This document shows, one piece after another, positions 1-6,504 of a DNA stretch of 11,196 nt. The stretch is from Alphaproteobacteria bacterium (lineage in GTDB: Bacteria > Pseudomonadota > Alphaproteobacteria > Caulobacterales > Caulobacteraceae). The translations under genes were made by a program, and so were the position numbers. Positions within the stretch are counted from its first letter, which is position 1; every line of letters starts with the position of its first letter. The stretch spans positions 1 to 11,196 of the forward strand of contig JAHINZ010000400.1 in NCBI GenBank assembly GCA_018895795.1. The letters run 5' to 3'. The notes under the pieces were generated by a model that was given only the letters and a program-made list of their open reading frames with translations, did not search any database and was not told the DNA's origin.

Positions 1-412
1 CCAGTTCGTCGAAGGCCATGACCACCACGGCCGCGCCGTAGCGCAAACACAGCTGGGCCTGCTGGATAAACTTGGCCTCGCCCTCCTTCATCGAGATCGA
101 GTTGACGATGGCCTTGCCCTGCACGCACTTCAGGCCGGCCTCGATCACCTCCCACTTGGAGCTGTCGATCATCACCGGCACCCGGGCGATATCGGGCTCG
201 GCCGCCATCAGGTTCAGGAAGGTGACCATGGCCGCCTTCGAGTCGAGCAGGCCCTCGTCCATATTGACGTCGATGACCTGGGCGCCGGCCTCGACCTGCT
301 GACGGGCCACCGACAGGGCGGCCGGATAGTCGCCCTCGATCACCAGCTTCTTGAACTTGGCCGAGCCGGTGACGTTGGTGCGCTCACCGATATTGACGAA
401 GACGGGTCTCAT
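1..412 (-). CDS. metH: Methionine synthase MetH, second part (pterin-binding domain onward), partial
   Basis: Cobalamin-dependent methionine synthase, the part that takes the methyl group from 5-methyl-tetrahydrofolate. The 137 visible residues are the start of the pterin-binding TIM barrel. The N-terminal motif FVNIGERTNVTGS (residues 5-17) is diagnostic of MetH, followed by DVNMDEG (48-54), MIDSSKW (81-87) and VNSISMKEG (103-111). The cobalamin-binding and reactivation domains should lie beyond the left edge. The gene starts at the pterin domain, so MetH is split; the homocysteine half is the separate gene at 1807-2886. The ATG overlaps the TGA of the DUF4259 gene (ATGA at 409-412), and no good Shine-Dalgarno is visible, so translation probably depends on coupling. 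It is the last visible gene of the operon. Confidence 0.95.
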   Translation of the reverse strand, partial: MRPVFVNIGERTNVTGSAKFKKLVIEGDYPAALSVARQQVEAGAQVIDVNMDEGLLDSKAAMVTFLNLMAAEPDIARVPVMIDSSKWEVIEAGLKCVQGKAIVNSISMKEGEAKFIQQAQLCLRYGAAVVVMAFDEL

Positions 413-810
413 GATTGGCCGTTCAATAGGGATTGCAGGCCGGCGATCTGGGTCAGCCACGCATCGTGGCCGTCCCCCTCCTGCCAGGTTTCGTCGAGTT
501 CGGAGGCGGTGCCGACCACCCGGGCCAGGACCTTGCGCGCCAGATTGGCAGAGCCTTCCGGCGGCGCGCCGAGGGCGGCTTTCAGTTCGGCATGGCTGTC
601 GGGCAGCACCGAGCCGGCCCCGACGCAGGAGGCGACGATCGCGGCGGCGGCCACGGCCATCTCGCCCTCGGGTTCTTCCAGATAGCCGTTCAGGTTGGAG
701 ACGTGTTCCAGCAGGGCGGTCACCGTGCGCCAGTCGGGCGCCTCGGCCAGGTCCTCGATGAAGTCGGCCGCTTCGTCATTGTCGAACGGTCCGGGCGCCC
801 AGGCGGCCAT
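409..810 (-). CDS. DUF4259 family protein
   Basis: A small acidic protein of 133 residues. The N-terminus MAAWAPGPFDNDEAADFI matches the typical opening of the DUF4259 family (M-G-x-W-x-x-G-P-F-D-N-D-x-A-x-D). No signal peptide or membrane segment is visible, so it is probably cytoplasmic. The family function is unknown to me. It starts 1 nt after the stop of the Ddl-type ligase gene, and its TGA overlaps the ATG of the second metH gene, so it sits inside the met operon between the two halves of MetH. An AAAGG sequence about 10 nt upstream may be the ribosome binding site; it lies in a small hairpin (817-831). Family assignment is fairly secure from the N-terminal motif; nothing in the sequence shows a role in methionine synthesis. 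Confidence 0.85.
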   Translation of the reverse strand: MAAWAPGPFDNDEAADFIEDLAEAPDWRTVTALLEHVSNLNGYLEEPEGEMAVAAAAIVASCVGAGSVLPDSHAELKAALGAPPEGSANLARKVLARVVGTASELDETWQEGDGHDAWLTQIAGLQSLLNGQS

Positions 811-811
811 C

Positions 812-1798
812 TCAGCCCGCCTTTCGGGCGGCGGCCAGGGCGATCTGACCGCGCAGGAAGGTCTCGAAGGCGATGCCCTCCGCCTTCAACGATTTGGGAT
901 ACAGCGACGCCGCCGTCAGGCCTGGCAGGGTGTTGGTTTCCAGATAGACCAGGCCGTGCTCGCCGACGATGAAGTCGGTGCGCGAATAGCCCCGGCAGCC
1001 CAGCGCCTTGTGGGCTTTCAGCGCCTGGTCCTGCAGGGCGGCGTTGATTTCCGGCCCGAAGCTGGCCGGGCAGATCTCCTCGGTGTCGTGGGCCAGGTAC
1101 TTGCTGGCGTAATCGAATTTACCGGCCGCGGCGCGGATCTCGACCGGCGGCAGGGCGAAGATCTCGCCGTCGCGCTCCAGGATGCCGCAGGTCGATTCCA
1201 GACCCTTGACGAACGGCTCGATCAGATAGGGCTCGGCGGCGGCGGCCTTGGCCACGGCCTCAAGGTCGGCCGGCGTGTCGACGAAGATCAGGCCGTAGCT
1301 GGAGCCGTCCTCGGCCGGCTTGGCGATCAGGCGACCATACTTGGCCAGAGCGGCCTCGGCATCGGCCAAGGCAATGGTTTCAGGAACCGAGACGCCGGCC
1401 TTGGCGACAATGCCCTTGGCGAGGATCTTCTGGAACGCCAGGCGGCTGGCCTCCGAGCCAGACCCGGTGAAGGCCACGCCCTTGGCCTCGCACAGGGCCT
1501 GCAGACCGCCGTCCTCGGCGAAACCGCCGTGCAGGCTGAGCAGCAGAACCCGGTCCTCGCGCGCGGCGACGTCCAGGGCGGTGGCCAGATCGCCGATCGG
1601 TGCGCCCTGCGGCGGCAGGTCCAGCTCGAACGGACGGGCATGGCCCTGCAGGGCCGCCGGGCTGGCCAGATAGACCTGGCCGTCCGGGGCCCAGAACCAC
1701 AGGTCGGCCTCGGGCAGGGTTCGCGACAGGCCCTGGGCGCTGGCCACGGCCACGAGGCGCTCGCGGCTCTCGCCGCCAAACAGGATGGTGGTCTTCAT
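812..1798 (-). CDS. D-alanine--D-alanine ligase-type ATP-grasp enzyme
   Basis: 328 residues with the full Ddl pattern: N-terminal GGESRERLVAV with the substrate Glu (E13), LHGGFAEDG (89-97), GSGSEASRLAF (112-122), ATP-binding Lys in AKPAEDGSSYG (159-169), and Lys-Tyr in ASKYL (K233, Y234; counterparts of K215/Y216 in E. coli DdlB). At the C-terminus are RTDF (R273, D275), LETNTLPGLT (E287, N289) and S298. All the catalytic positions I can name are present, and the KY pair favours D-Ala as second substrate rather than D-lactate. Known reaction of the family: ATP plus two D-Ala gives D-Ala-D-Ala for peptidoglycan. The context is odd: it lies in a met operon, 8 nt after the metH homocysteine part, not in a mur/fts cluster. 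It may be a second Ddl or may ligate another pair of substrates. The Shine-Dalgarno is weak (GAG). Confidence 0.88.
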   Translation of the reverse strand: MKTTILFGGESRERLVAVASAQGLSRTLPEADLWFWAPDGQVYLASPAALQGHARPFELDLPPQGAPIGDLATALDVAAREDRVLLLSLHGGFAEDGGLQALCEAKGVAFTGSGSEASRLAFQKILAKGIVAKAGVSVPETIALADAEAALAKYGRLIAKPAEDGSSYGLIFVDTPADLEAVAKAAAAEPYLIEPFVKGLESTCGILERDGEIFALPPVEIRAAAGKFDYASKYLAHDTEEICPASFGPEINAALQDQALKAHKALGCRGYSRTDFIVGEHGLVYLETNTLPGLTAASLYPKSLKAEGIAFETFLRGQIALAAARKAG

Positions 1799-1806
1799 GT
1801 CCGGTC

Positions 1807-2886
1807 TCAGCCCACCAGTTCGAAGGGTTCAAGGCCCGCCAGGCGCATGGCCCGGGGACGTTCGGGAATGGCGCGCGGCTTCACGCCCGCCACCGCCTCG
1901 GCGACGTGGCGGATATGGTCCGGCGTCGTGCCGCAGCAGCCGCCCACGATATTGACCAGACCGTCGCTGGCCCAGTTGTGCAGGGCATGGCCGGTCTGGT
2001 GCGGCTCTTCGTCATATTCGCCCATGGCGTTGGGCAGGCCGGCATTGGGATAGGCGGCGACCAGGGTGTCGGCGATGCGGGCCATCTCGGCGATGTGCGG
2101 CCGCATCAGGTCCGCGCCCAGGGCGCAGTTGAAGCCCACCGCGAACGGCTTGCAGTGCTTGATCGAGTTCCAGAAGGCTTCGGCCGTCTGGCCCGACAGG
2201 GTGCGGCCCGAGCGGTCGGTGATGGTGCCGCTGATCCAGATCGGCAGCTCTTCATGGCCCTCGTCGCGCAGATCCAGGATCGCCTTGATCGCGGCCTTGC
2301 AGTTGAGGGTGTCGGTGATGGTCTCGATCAAAAAGAGATCAACGCCGCCCTCGTACAGGGCCGAGACCTGCTGGCGATAGGCGGCGTAGACCTGGTCGAA
2401 GGTCACCTTGCGCGCGCCAGGATCATTGACGTCCGACGACATCGACAACATCACGTTCAGCGGCCCGATCGAGCCGGCGATGAAGCGCGGCTTTTCGGGG
2501 TGTTCCTTCAGCCAGCGATCGGCGACCGAACGGCCGATGCGCGCGCCTTGATAATTGATGTCCCAGACGTCCTTTTCGCCGAGGCGATAGTCGGCCTGGG
2601 CGATGGTGGTGCCGGAGAAGGTGTTGGTCTCGGAGATGTCGGCGCCGGCGGCGAAATAGGCGTCATGCAGCTCGGCCACCAGGTCGGGCCGCGTCAGACA
2701 CAGGACGTCGTTATTGCCCTTCATCTGGCCGTCATAGTCGGCGAAGCGCTCGGCGCGGTAGTCGGCCTCCTGCAGCTTCTTCTTCTGGAACATCACGCCC
2801 CACGAGCCGTCGAGGATCAGCACGCGCTCCTTGGCGGCGGCCTTCAGGGCGGCGATGCGGCCGGCCCTGGTGGAAAGGTCGGTCAT
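1807..2886 (-). CDS. metH: Methionine synthase MetH, homocysteine-binding N-terminal part
   Basis: 359 residues forming the homocysteine S-methyltransferase (Hcy-binding, zinc) domain of cobalamin-dependent methionine synthase. Seen in order: LDGSWGVMFQ (25-34, usual form LDGxxGTMIQ), ADISETNTF (82-90), AGSIGP (137-142), and the three zinc cysteines in GFNCALG (C254) and GGCCGTT (C317, C318). The protein ends shortly after the zinc site, where a full-length MetH would run on into the pterin domain; that domain is encoded separately at 1-412. I chose the ATG at 2886 because the protein then starts in the usual family way, GGGAG lies upstream, and the ATG overlaps the TGA of the beta-lactamase-like gene (2883-2886). 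The longer open frame to 3060 overlaps that gene and is not coding. Confidence 0.95.
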   Translation of the reverse strand: MTDLSTRAGRIAALKAAAKERVLILDGSWGVMFQKKKLQEADYRAERFADYDGQMKGNNDVLCLTRPDLVAELHDAYFAAGADISETNTFSGTTIAQADYRLGEKDVWDINYQGARIGRSVADRWLKEHPEKPRFIAGSIGPLNVMLSMSSDVNDPGARKVTFDQVYAAYRQQVSALYEGGVDLFLIETITDTLNCKAAIKAILDLRDEGHEELPIWISGTITDRSGRTLSGQTAEAFWNSIKHCKPFAVGFNCALGADLMRPHIAEMARIADTLVAAYPNAGLPNAMGEYDEEPHQTGHALHNWASDGLVNIVGGCCGTTPDHIRHVAEAVAGVKPRAIPERPRAMRLAGLEPFELVG

Positions 2887-3752
2887 TTGGCCGCTCCCTG
2901 CTGACGCGCCAGCTCTTTGTTGAACGCGACTTCCGAAGCGGCGACTACGCGACCCAGCTCGGCCGGGTCGATGAAGGCGTTCAGATCGCCGCGCAGGAAC
3001 CGCTGGCGTTTGGCCACCAGATCCCCCTGTTCCGGGTGAGCGGGCAGGAAGACGTCGCACGGTATCGTCTTCAACTTGGCGAAGGTGGCGCGATAGTCGG
3101 AGACGATCCGCGGATAGGTCTTGTTACCGACCAGGGCGTTTCCGGCCACCGAAATAGAGTTGAACAGCACCACGTTCAACGGCCGGCCGCGCTCGGTGAC
3201 CGAGGTCGTGAAGGCGGTTCCGCCGATGGTGTGGCCCGGCGTCAGGCGGACGATCAAGGTGGTCTCGCCCAGGGTGATCTTCTGGCCCTCGCCAATCGTG
3301 CGATCCACCTTGACGGCCGGAAACGGCGTCAGGCCGTTCTCGTTGTCGCCGAAATGACGCCCCGCCTCCAGCGCCGGTTTCTCCAGCGACGAGGCATAGA
3401 GCTTGGCGCCGGTGTCGGCCTTCATCTGGGCCAGGCCGCCGGCATGGTCATAATGGGCGTGGGTGTTGAGCAGGATCTTCACGTCAGAGAGCTTGAAGCC
3501 CAGCGAGACGATGTTGCGTTCGACCAGCTTGGCGCCCTCGGCCGACATGCCGGCGTCCAGCAGCATATGACCTTCCGACGAGGTGATCAGGTAGGACGAC
3601 AGTCCTTCTGAGCCGACATAGTAGATGTTGCCGACCACGCGATAGGGCTTGCTGGGCTTGCTCCAGGCGGCGGGCGGCCAGTCGTCGGCGCGCGCCGCGC
3701 CGGCGCTGGCCAGGGACAGAACAGCGCACAGGATCAGGGCCAGGATCTTCAT
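2883..3752 (-). CDS. Subclass B3-type metallo-beta-lactamase, exported
   Basis: 289 residues. Residues 1-22 look like a Sec signal peptide (KILALILCAVLSLASAGA, cleavage after ARA), so the mature enzyme should be periplasmic. Zinc ligands of the B3 pattern are all present: NTHAHYDHAGG (H98, H100, D102, H103), PGHTIGGTAF (H174) and LPAHPEQGD (H239). The segment YPRIVSDYRATF (213-224) followed by CDVFLPAHP matches the C-terminal half of L1/CAU-1-like B3 enzymes. Family activity is hydrolysis of beta-lactams, usually including carbapenems; a related lactonase or other hydrolase cannot be excluded. The start at 3752 has GGAGG upstream and overlaps the metF stop (ATGA, 3749-3752); its own stop overlaps the metH start. 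It is therefore translationally coupled within the met operon. I recall that Caulobacter has a chromosomal B3 enzyme (CAU-1), and this may be its counterpart. Confidence 0.9.
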   Translation of the reverse strand: MKILALILCAVLSLASAGAARADDWPPAAWSKPSKPYRVVGNIYYVGSEGLSSYLITSSEGHMLLDAGMSAEGAKLVERNIVSLGFKLSDVKILLNTHAHYDHAGGLAQMKADTGAKLYASSLEKPALEAGRHFGDNENGLTPFPAVKVDRTIGEGQKITLGETTLIVRLTPGHTIGGTAFTTSVTERGRPLNVVLFNSISVAGNALVGNKTYPRIVSDYRATFAKLKTIPCDVFLPAHPEQGDLVAKRQRFLRGDLNAFIDPAELGRVVAASEVAFNKELARQQGAAK

Positions 3753-4720
3753 GCCGCAACCTCCGTTGACGTCGCGTCTCGCTCGCGCACGCCCAGCACC
3801 CGGCAGATCGCATAGACCAGATCGGCCCGATTGAGGGTGTAGAAGTGGAAGTCCTCGAAGCCCTGCTCCTGCAGCTTGGCGCACATCTCGGCAGCCACAG
3901 AGCAGGCGATCAGGCGGCGGGTTTCGGCGTCGCCGTCCAGCCCCTCGAACAACTTAGTCAACCAAATGGGCACCGCCGTCTGGCAGGCCTGGGACATCTT
4001 TTTCAGGCCATTGAAGTTGGTCACCGGCATGATCCCGGGTACGATCGGAATGGTGATCCCGGCGGCGCGGACCTTGTCGTTGAAGCGCAGGAAAGCATCG
4101 ATGTCGAAGAAGAACTGGCTGACGCCCAAGGTGGCGCCGGCGTCGATCTTGGCCTTCAGAACGTCGATGTCGTGTTCGATCGACGGGCTCTCGGGATGCT
4201 TCTCCGGATAGACCCCGACCAGCACCTCGAACGGCGCGATGCCGCGCACGGCGCGGGTCAGTTCGGTGGCGTTGGCGTAACCGTCCACGCGCGGGACATA
4301 GACCCCGCCGATGCCGCCCTCGGTCGGCGGCGGATCACCGCGCAGAGCGACGATGTGACGGACGCCCGTCTCCCAGTATTCGCGGATCACCTCGTCGACC
4401 TCGTCGCGGCTGGCCCCGACGCAGGTCAGGTGGGCGGCGGGCTTGAGGCGGGTTTCATCCAGGATGCGCTTGACGGTGCGGTGGGTCCGCTCGCGGGTCG
4501 AGCCGCCGGCCCCATAGGTGACCGAGACAAAGGCCGGGTCCAGCGGGGCCAGGCGGGTGATGGCCTGCCACAGGCTCTCTTCCATCGCCGGGGTCTTGGG
4601 CGGGAAGAATTCGAACGACACGCGCGGGCGGCCGCCGGCCTGGCTCTGGCCGCGCTCGCCGGCCCGGGCCACGGGACCCAGAACGCGGCGCGCCCCAGGA
4701 CGTGTAGGCGGAAGGGTCAT
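3749..4720 (-). CDS. metF: 5,10-methylenetetrahydrofolate reductase
   Basis: 323 residues. This flavoenzyme reduces methylene-THF to 5-methyl-THF, the methyl donor for MetH. Visible motifs: SFEFFPPKT (35-43, with the catalytic Glu E37), SVTYGAGGST (66-75), LRGDPP (126-131, D129), SQFFFD (201-206, Q202), IPIVPGIMPV (224-233) and HFYTLNR (292-298). The N-terminus is about ten residues longer than in E. coli MetF and is rich in Arg, Gly and Pro. The ATG at 4720 has AAAGGAG at good spacing and overlaps the stop of the regulator gene (ATGA, 4717-4720). It is the second gene of the operon and is likely repressed with it through the palindrome at 5697-5720. It directly supplies the substrate for the two metH products downstream. 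Confidence 0.97.
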   Translation of the reverse strand: MTLPPTRPGARRVLGPVARAGERGQSQAGGRPRVSFEFFPPKTPAMEESLWQAITRLAPLDPAFVSVTYGAGGSTRERTHRTVKRILDETRLKPAAHLTCVGASRDEVDEVIREYWETGVRHIVALRGDPPPTEGGIGGVYVPRVDGYANATELTRAVRGIAPFEVLVGVYPEKHPESPSIEHDIDVLKAKIDAGATLGVSQFFFDIDAFLRFNDKVRAAGITIPIVPGIMPVTNFNGLKKMSQACQTAVPIWLTKLFEGLDGDAETRRLIACSVAAEMCAKLQEQGFEDFHFYTLNRADLVYAICRVLGVRERDATSTEVAA

Positions 4721-5694
4721 GCGGCGCTCCTTTGCGCGAAAGCAGCGGGGAGACGGCGCGCCGTCCAGATCTTCACGGTCAGCCCCTCGTCCGAGGACGG
4801 CGGCAGAGCGATATTGCTTTCCAGCCCAAGGCCGGCGGCCTCGAGCCACGGCACCATCTCGGCGTCCGAAAAGCCCAGGCGGCGGTGCTGGTGCGCCTCG
4901 CGCAGGAACTCATGGTCGTGCGGGGCGAAGTCGGCGATCAGCAGCAGGCCGCCCTTGGCCACCAGCCGCGCGGCCTCGGCCACGGCGGCGGCCGGATCGC
5001 CCAGATAGTGCAGCACCTGGTGCACGGTGACCAGATCCGCGCAGCCGCCCGGCAGGCCGGTGGCGAAGATGTCGCCATGCCGCAATTCGCAGCGCGGCAG
5101 GCCGGCCTTGGCCACCTCGTCGCGGGCGATGTTGAGCATTTGCTGCGACAGATCCAGGCCCAGGGACGCGCCCGCCCGCTGGCCCAGCAGGGTCAGCATG
5201 CGGCCGGCGCCCGCGCCCAGATCGACCATCTCGTCGAACGGCCCCTCGCCCGCCGCGCGCAGGATCGCGGCCTCGACCTCGGCCTCATCGACATACAGCG
5301 AGCGGATCTCGTTCCAGCGCGCGGCGTTGCGGGCGAAATAGGCCTGGGCGCCGGTCGAGCGCTCGGCCCGCACCTGGGCCAGCTTGTCGGCGTCGGCGCG
5401 CACGGCCGGATCGGCGTCATCGATCAGGTCCAGGGCCTGGCTGACCAGAGGATGGGCGGGCGACTTGCCCGCCAGGCGATAGAACACCCAGGCCCCGTCG
5501 GGGAACCGCTCCACCAGCCCGGCCTCGGCCAGCAGCTTGAGATGGCGCGACACGCGCGGCTGGCTCTGGTCGAGGATCCGGCACAGTTCCAGGACCGAAA
5601 GCTCCTCGGCCCCAAGCAAGGCCAGCAGGCGCAGACGCGTTGACTCTCCCGCCGCGCGCAGCACCTCGACAACCTGTTCGGCGGATAGCTTCAT
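4717..5694 (-). CDS. ArsR-family regulator fused to a SAM-dependent methyltransferase domain
   Basis: 325 residues in two domains. Residues 1-75 form an ArsR-type winged helix, with the recognition helix around QSQPRVSRHLKLL (43-55) and the wing WVFYRL. Residues ~115-310 are a class I SAM methyltransferase fold: motif I VDLGAGAGRM (157-166), acidic loop LGLDLS (178-183), HGDIF (206-210) and VLHYLGDP (227-234). No metal-binding Cys pair of the classical ArsR type is visible in the helix region. First gene of a met operon, so it is most likely an autoregulating repressor that senses SAM or S-adenosylhomocysteine through the methyltransferase fold (inference; family members beside metF are common in alphaproteobacteria). 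The start codon lies 2 nt from the palindrome and has no Shine-Dalgarno, which suggests a leaderless or very short leader. Confidence 0.9.
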   Translation of the reverse strand: MKLSAEQVVEVLRAAGESTRLRLLALLGAEELSVLELCRILDQSQPRVSRHLKLLAEAGLVERFPDGAWVFYRLAGKSPAHPLVSQALDLIDDADPAVRADADKLAQVRAERSTGAQAYFARNAARWNEIRSLYVDEAEVEAAILRAAGEGPFDEMVDLGAGAGRMLTLLGQRAGASLGLDLSQQMLNIARDEVAKAGLPRCELRHGDIFATGLPGGCADLVTVHQVLHYLGDPAAAVAEAARLVAKGGLLLIADFAPHDHEFLREAHQHRRLGFSDAEMVPWLEAAGLGLESNIALPPSSDEGLTVKIWTARRLPAAFAQRSAA

Positions 5695-5696
5695 CG

Positions 5697-5720
5697 GGAC
5701 ATAAGGATATCTTTATGTCC
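5697..5720. promoter_or_regulatory. Palindromic operator of the met operon
   Basis: A 24-bp inverted repeat with arms GGACATAA and TTATGTCC (perfect 8-bp match) around a GATATC core; 22 of 24 positions are symmetric. It fills most of the 43-bp gap between the VOC gene and the regulator gene and ends 2 nt before the regulator's ATG. ArsR-family repressors bind such 12-2-12-like palindromes, so the adjacent ArsR-methyltransferase is the obvious candidate binder. Its position would block the promoter or the transcription start directly. Confidence 0.8.
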
Positions 5721-5737
5721 GATTTGGCAAGCTGAAT
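5721..5737 (-). promoter_or_regulatory. Possible -35 region for the met operon
   Basis: On the minus strand TTGCCA lies just upstream of the palindrome, and TATCCT inside the palindrome could be a -10 element at 15-bp spacing. Transcription would then begin at or next to the start codon, giving a leaderless mRNA. This fits the missing Shine-Dalgarno but is only a visual reading. Confidence 0.25.
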
Positions 5738-6112
5738 TTATGCCTCCGGAGCGGCCTTGGCGGGCTCCCAGAGCTCGATCTTGACCCCGGCGGGGTCCAA
5801 AAGCCAGGCGAACCGACCCATGTCTTCATCCTGCCGTCCGGTCGGCTCGGCGCCCTCGGCGGCGGCCTTAGCCAAGACGCCGTCCAGGTCGTCGACGATG
5901 AAGTTGATCATGAAGGCCGCATCGGACGGCGCGAAATACTGGGTGTCCGCCGGAAAGGGCGACCAGTTGGCCTTGCCGACCTTGGGGTGATCGAAGATCA
6001 CGCCGCCCCAGTCATGGACCTCGAACCCCAGCACCCGGGCATACCACTCGCCGACTGCTTTAGGATCGGCGGCCTTGAAGAATATCCCGCCCAGACCCAG
6101 CACCTTGGCCAT
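5738..6112 (-). CDS. VOC (glyoxalase/bleomycin resistance fold) family protein
   Basis: 124 residues with two beta-alpha-beta-beta-beta halves typical of the vicinal oxygen chelate fold: FFKAADPKAVGEWYARVLGF (11-30), then MINFIVDDLDGVLAKAAAEG (68-87), and the C-terminal LLDPAGVKIELWEP (104-117) with Glu 113 at the usual metal position. The His or Gln expected at the first and third ligand positions are replaced (Phe and Asn), so it does not look like a true metal-dependent glyoxalase I. It may bind a small ligand or be a diverged enzyme. It begins 4 nt after the stop of the HxlR gene, with GGGGAAG as ribosome binding site, so the two form an operon. The stop is 17 nt from the met-operon palindrome, so read-through into that operon is possible. 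Confidence 0.85.
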   Translation of the reverse strand: MAKVLGLGGIFFKAADPKAVGEWYARVLGFEVHDWGGVIFDHPKVGKANWSPFPADTQYFAPSDAAFMINFIVDDLDGVLAKAAAEGAEPTGRQDEDMGRFAWLLDPAGVKIELWEPAKAAPEA

Positions 6113-6116
6113 GCCG

Positions 6117-6473
6117 CTACTTCCCCGTCAGATCATCGGCCCAAGCTTGCGACCATGTCAGCAGCGGCGCAAGCGCCTCGATCAGTCCGGCGCCGCGCGC
6201 CGTAAGACGATAGCCCGCCTCAACCGACACCACGTCGGCCGCCCGAAGTTCCGCCAAGCGGCTATTCAGAGTGCCCGGCGGCAGCTCCGCGGCGGCCTGC
6301 AGGGCGCGGAAGGTCAGGATCGCGCCGTCGCGCAGCTCCCAGACGATCCGCAAGCTGCCCCGCCGCCCCAGCAGATCCAGGGCCGCCATGATCGGCTTGC
6401 CCGTGGACGAGCCGCGAACAGGCTTGCCCGGCAAGGGCGCTTCATTTTTTGTAGCAACTCGATCGACCGTCAT
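6117..6473 (-). CDS. HxlR-family winged-helix transcriptional regulator
   Basis: 118 residues. The HxlR pattern is clear: PIMAALDLLGRRGSLRIVWEL (27-47), LTFRALQAAAELPPGTLNSRLAEL (53-76), GYRLTARG (87-94) and a C-terminal LAPLLTWSQAW (101-111). There is no cysteine in the protein from this start, so it is not a thiol-based redox or quinone sensor like YodB or HypR. The ATG at 6473 is preferred over 6518 because the longer form would overlap the start of the divergent gene. No Shine-Dalgarno is seen; a GCTACAGA box (like the Caulobacter -10) ends about 9 nt upstream, so the mRNA may be leaderless. It likely controls its own operon with the VOC gene, and the divergent CMD-family gene, through the palindrome at 6473-6491. 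Confidence 0.88.
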   Translation of the reverse strand: MTVDRVATKNEAPLPGKPVRGSSTGKPIMAALDLLGRRGSLRIVWELRDGAILTFRALQAAAELPPGTLNSRLAELRAADVVSVEAGYRLTARGAGLIEALAPLLTWSQAWADDLTGK

Positions 6474-6479
6474 GATACA
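6449..6479 (+). promoter_or_regulatory. Possible promoter of the CMD-family gene
   Basis: TTGTAG at 6449-6454 and ATGATA at 6472-6477 are separated by 17 bp, giving a plausible -35/-10 pair with a start near 6485 and a ~20-nt leader that contains AAAGGA. The -35 overlaps the extra TGTAGCA half-site. Read by eye only. Confidence 0.3.
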
Positions 6480-6491
6480 AATTCTGTAGCA
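6473..6491. promoter_or_regulatory. Imperfect palindrome in the divergent promoter, probable HxlR operator
   Basis: Arms TGATACA and TGTAGCA (6 of 7 positions complementary) separated by AATTC, in the 31-bp gap between the HxlR gene and the divergent CMD-family gene. The half-site TGTAGCA recurs at 6450-6456, 35 bp away, inside the first codons of the HxlR gene. The palindrome overlaps the HxlR start codon and lies just before the ribosome binding site (AAAGGA) of the plus-strand gene, so one bound dimer could repress both. Confidence 0.5.
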
Positions 6492-6504
6492 AAAGGAAAC
6501 GCCG

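Noticed and set aside
817..831. Hairpin at the ligase/DUF4259 junction as a terminator
   Set aside because: Only a 5-bp stem inside coding sequence with no U-run; the genes are 1 nt apart and clearly co-transcribed. At most it tunes the DUF4259 ribosome binding site.
695..2053. Long plus-strand open frame (452 codons) opposite the Ddl-type ligase and metH
   Set aside because: Its translation is low-complexity Gly/Arg/Ala/Gln-rich and matches no family. The minus-strand genes there have clear motifs. High GC produces such antisense frames.
1600..2904. Long plus-strand open frame (434 codons) opposite metH
   Set aside because: It is antisense to a well-supported MetH domain and has a Val/Gly/Asp-rich composition with no recognisable motif.
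4732..5643. Plus-strand open frame opposite the ArsR-methyltransferase
   Set aside because: Shadow of the real gene: no ribosome binding site, no motif, biased composition.
5695..5737. SAM riboswitch upstream of the met operon
   Set aside because: The gap is only 43 bp and is mostly the palindrome, which is too short for any known SAM riboswitch class.
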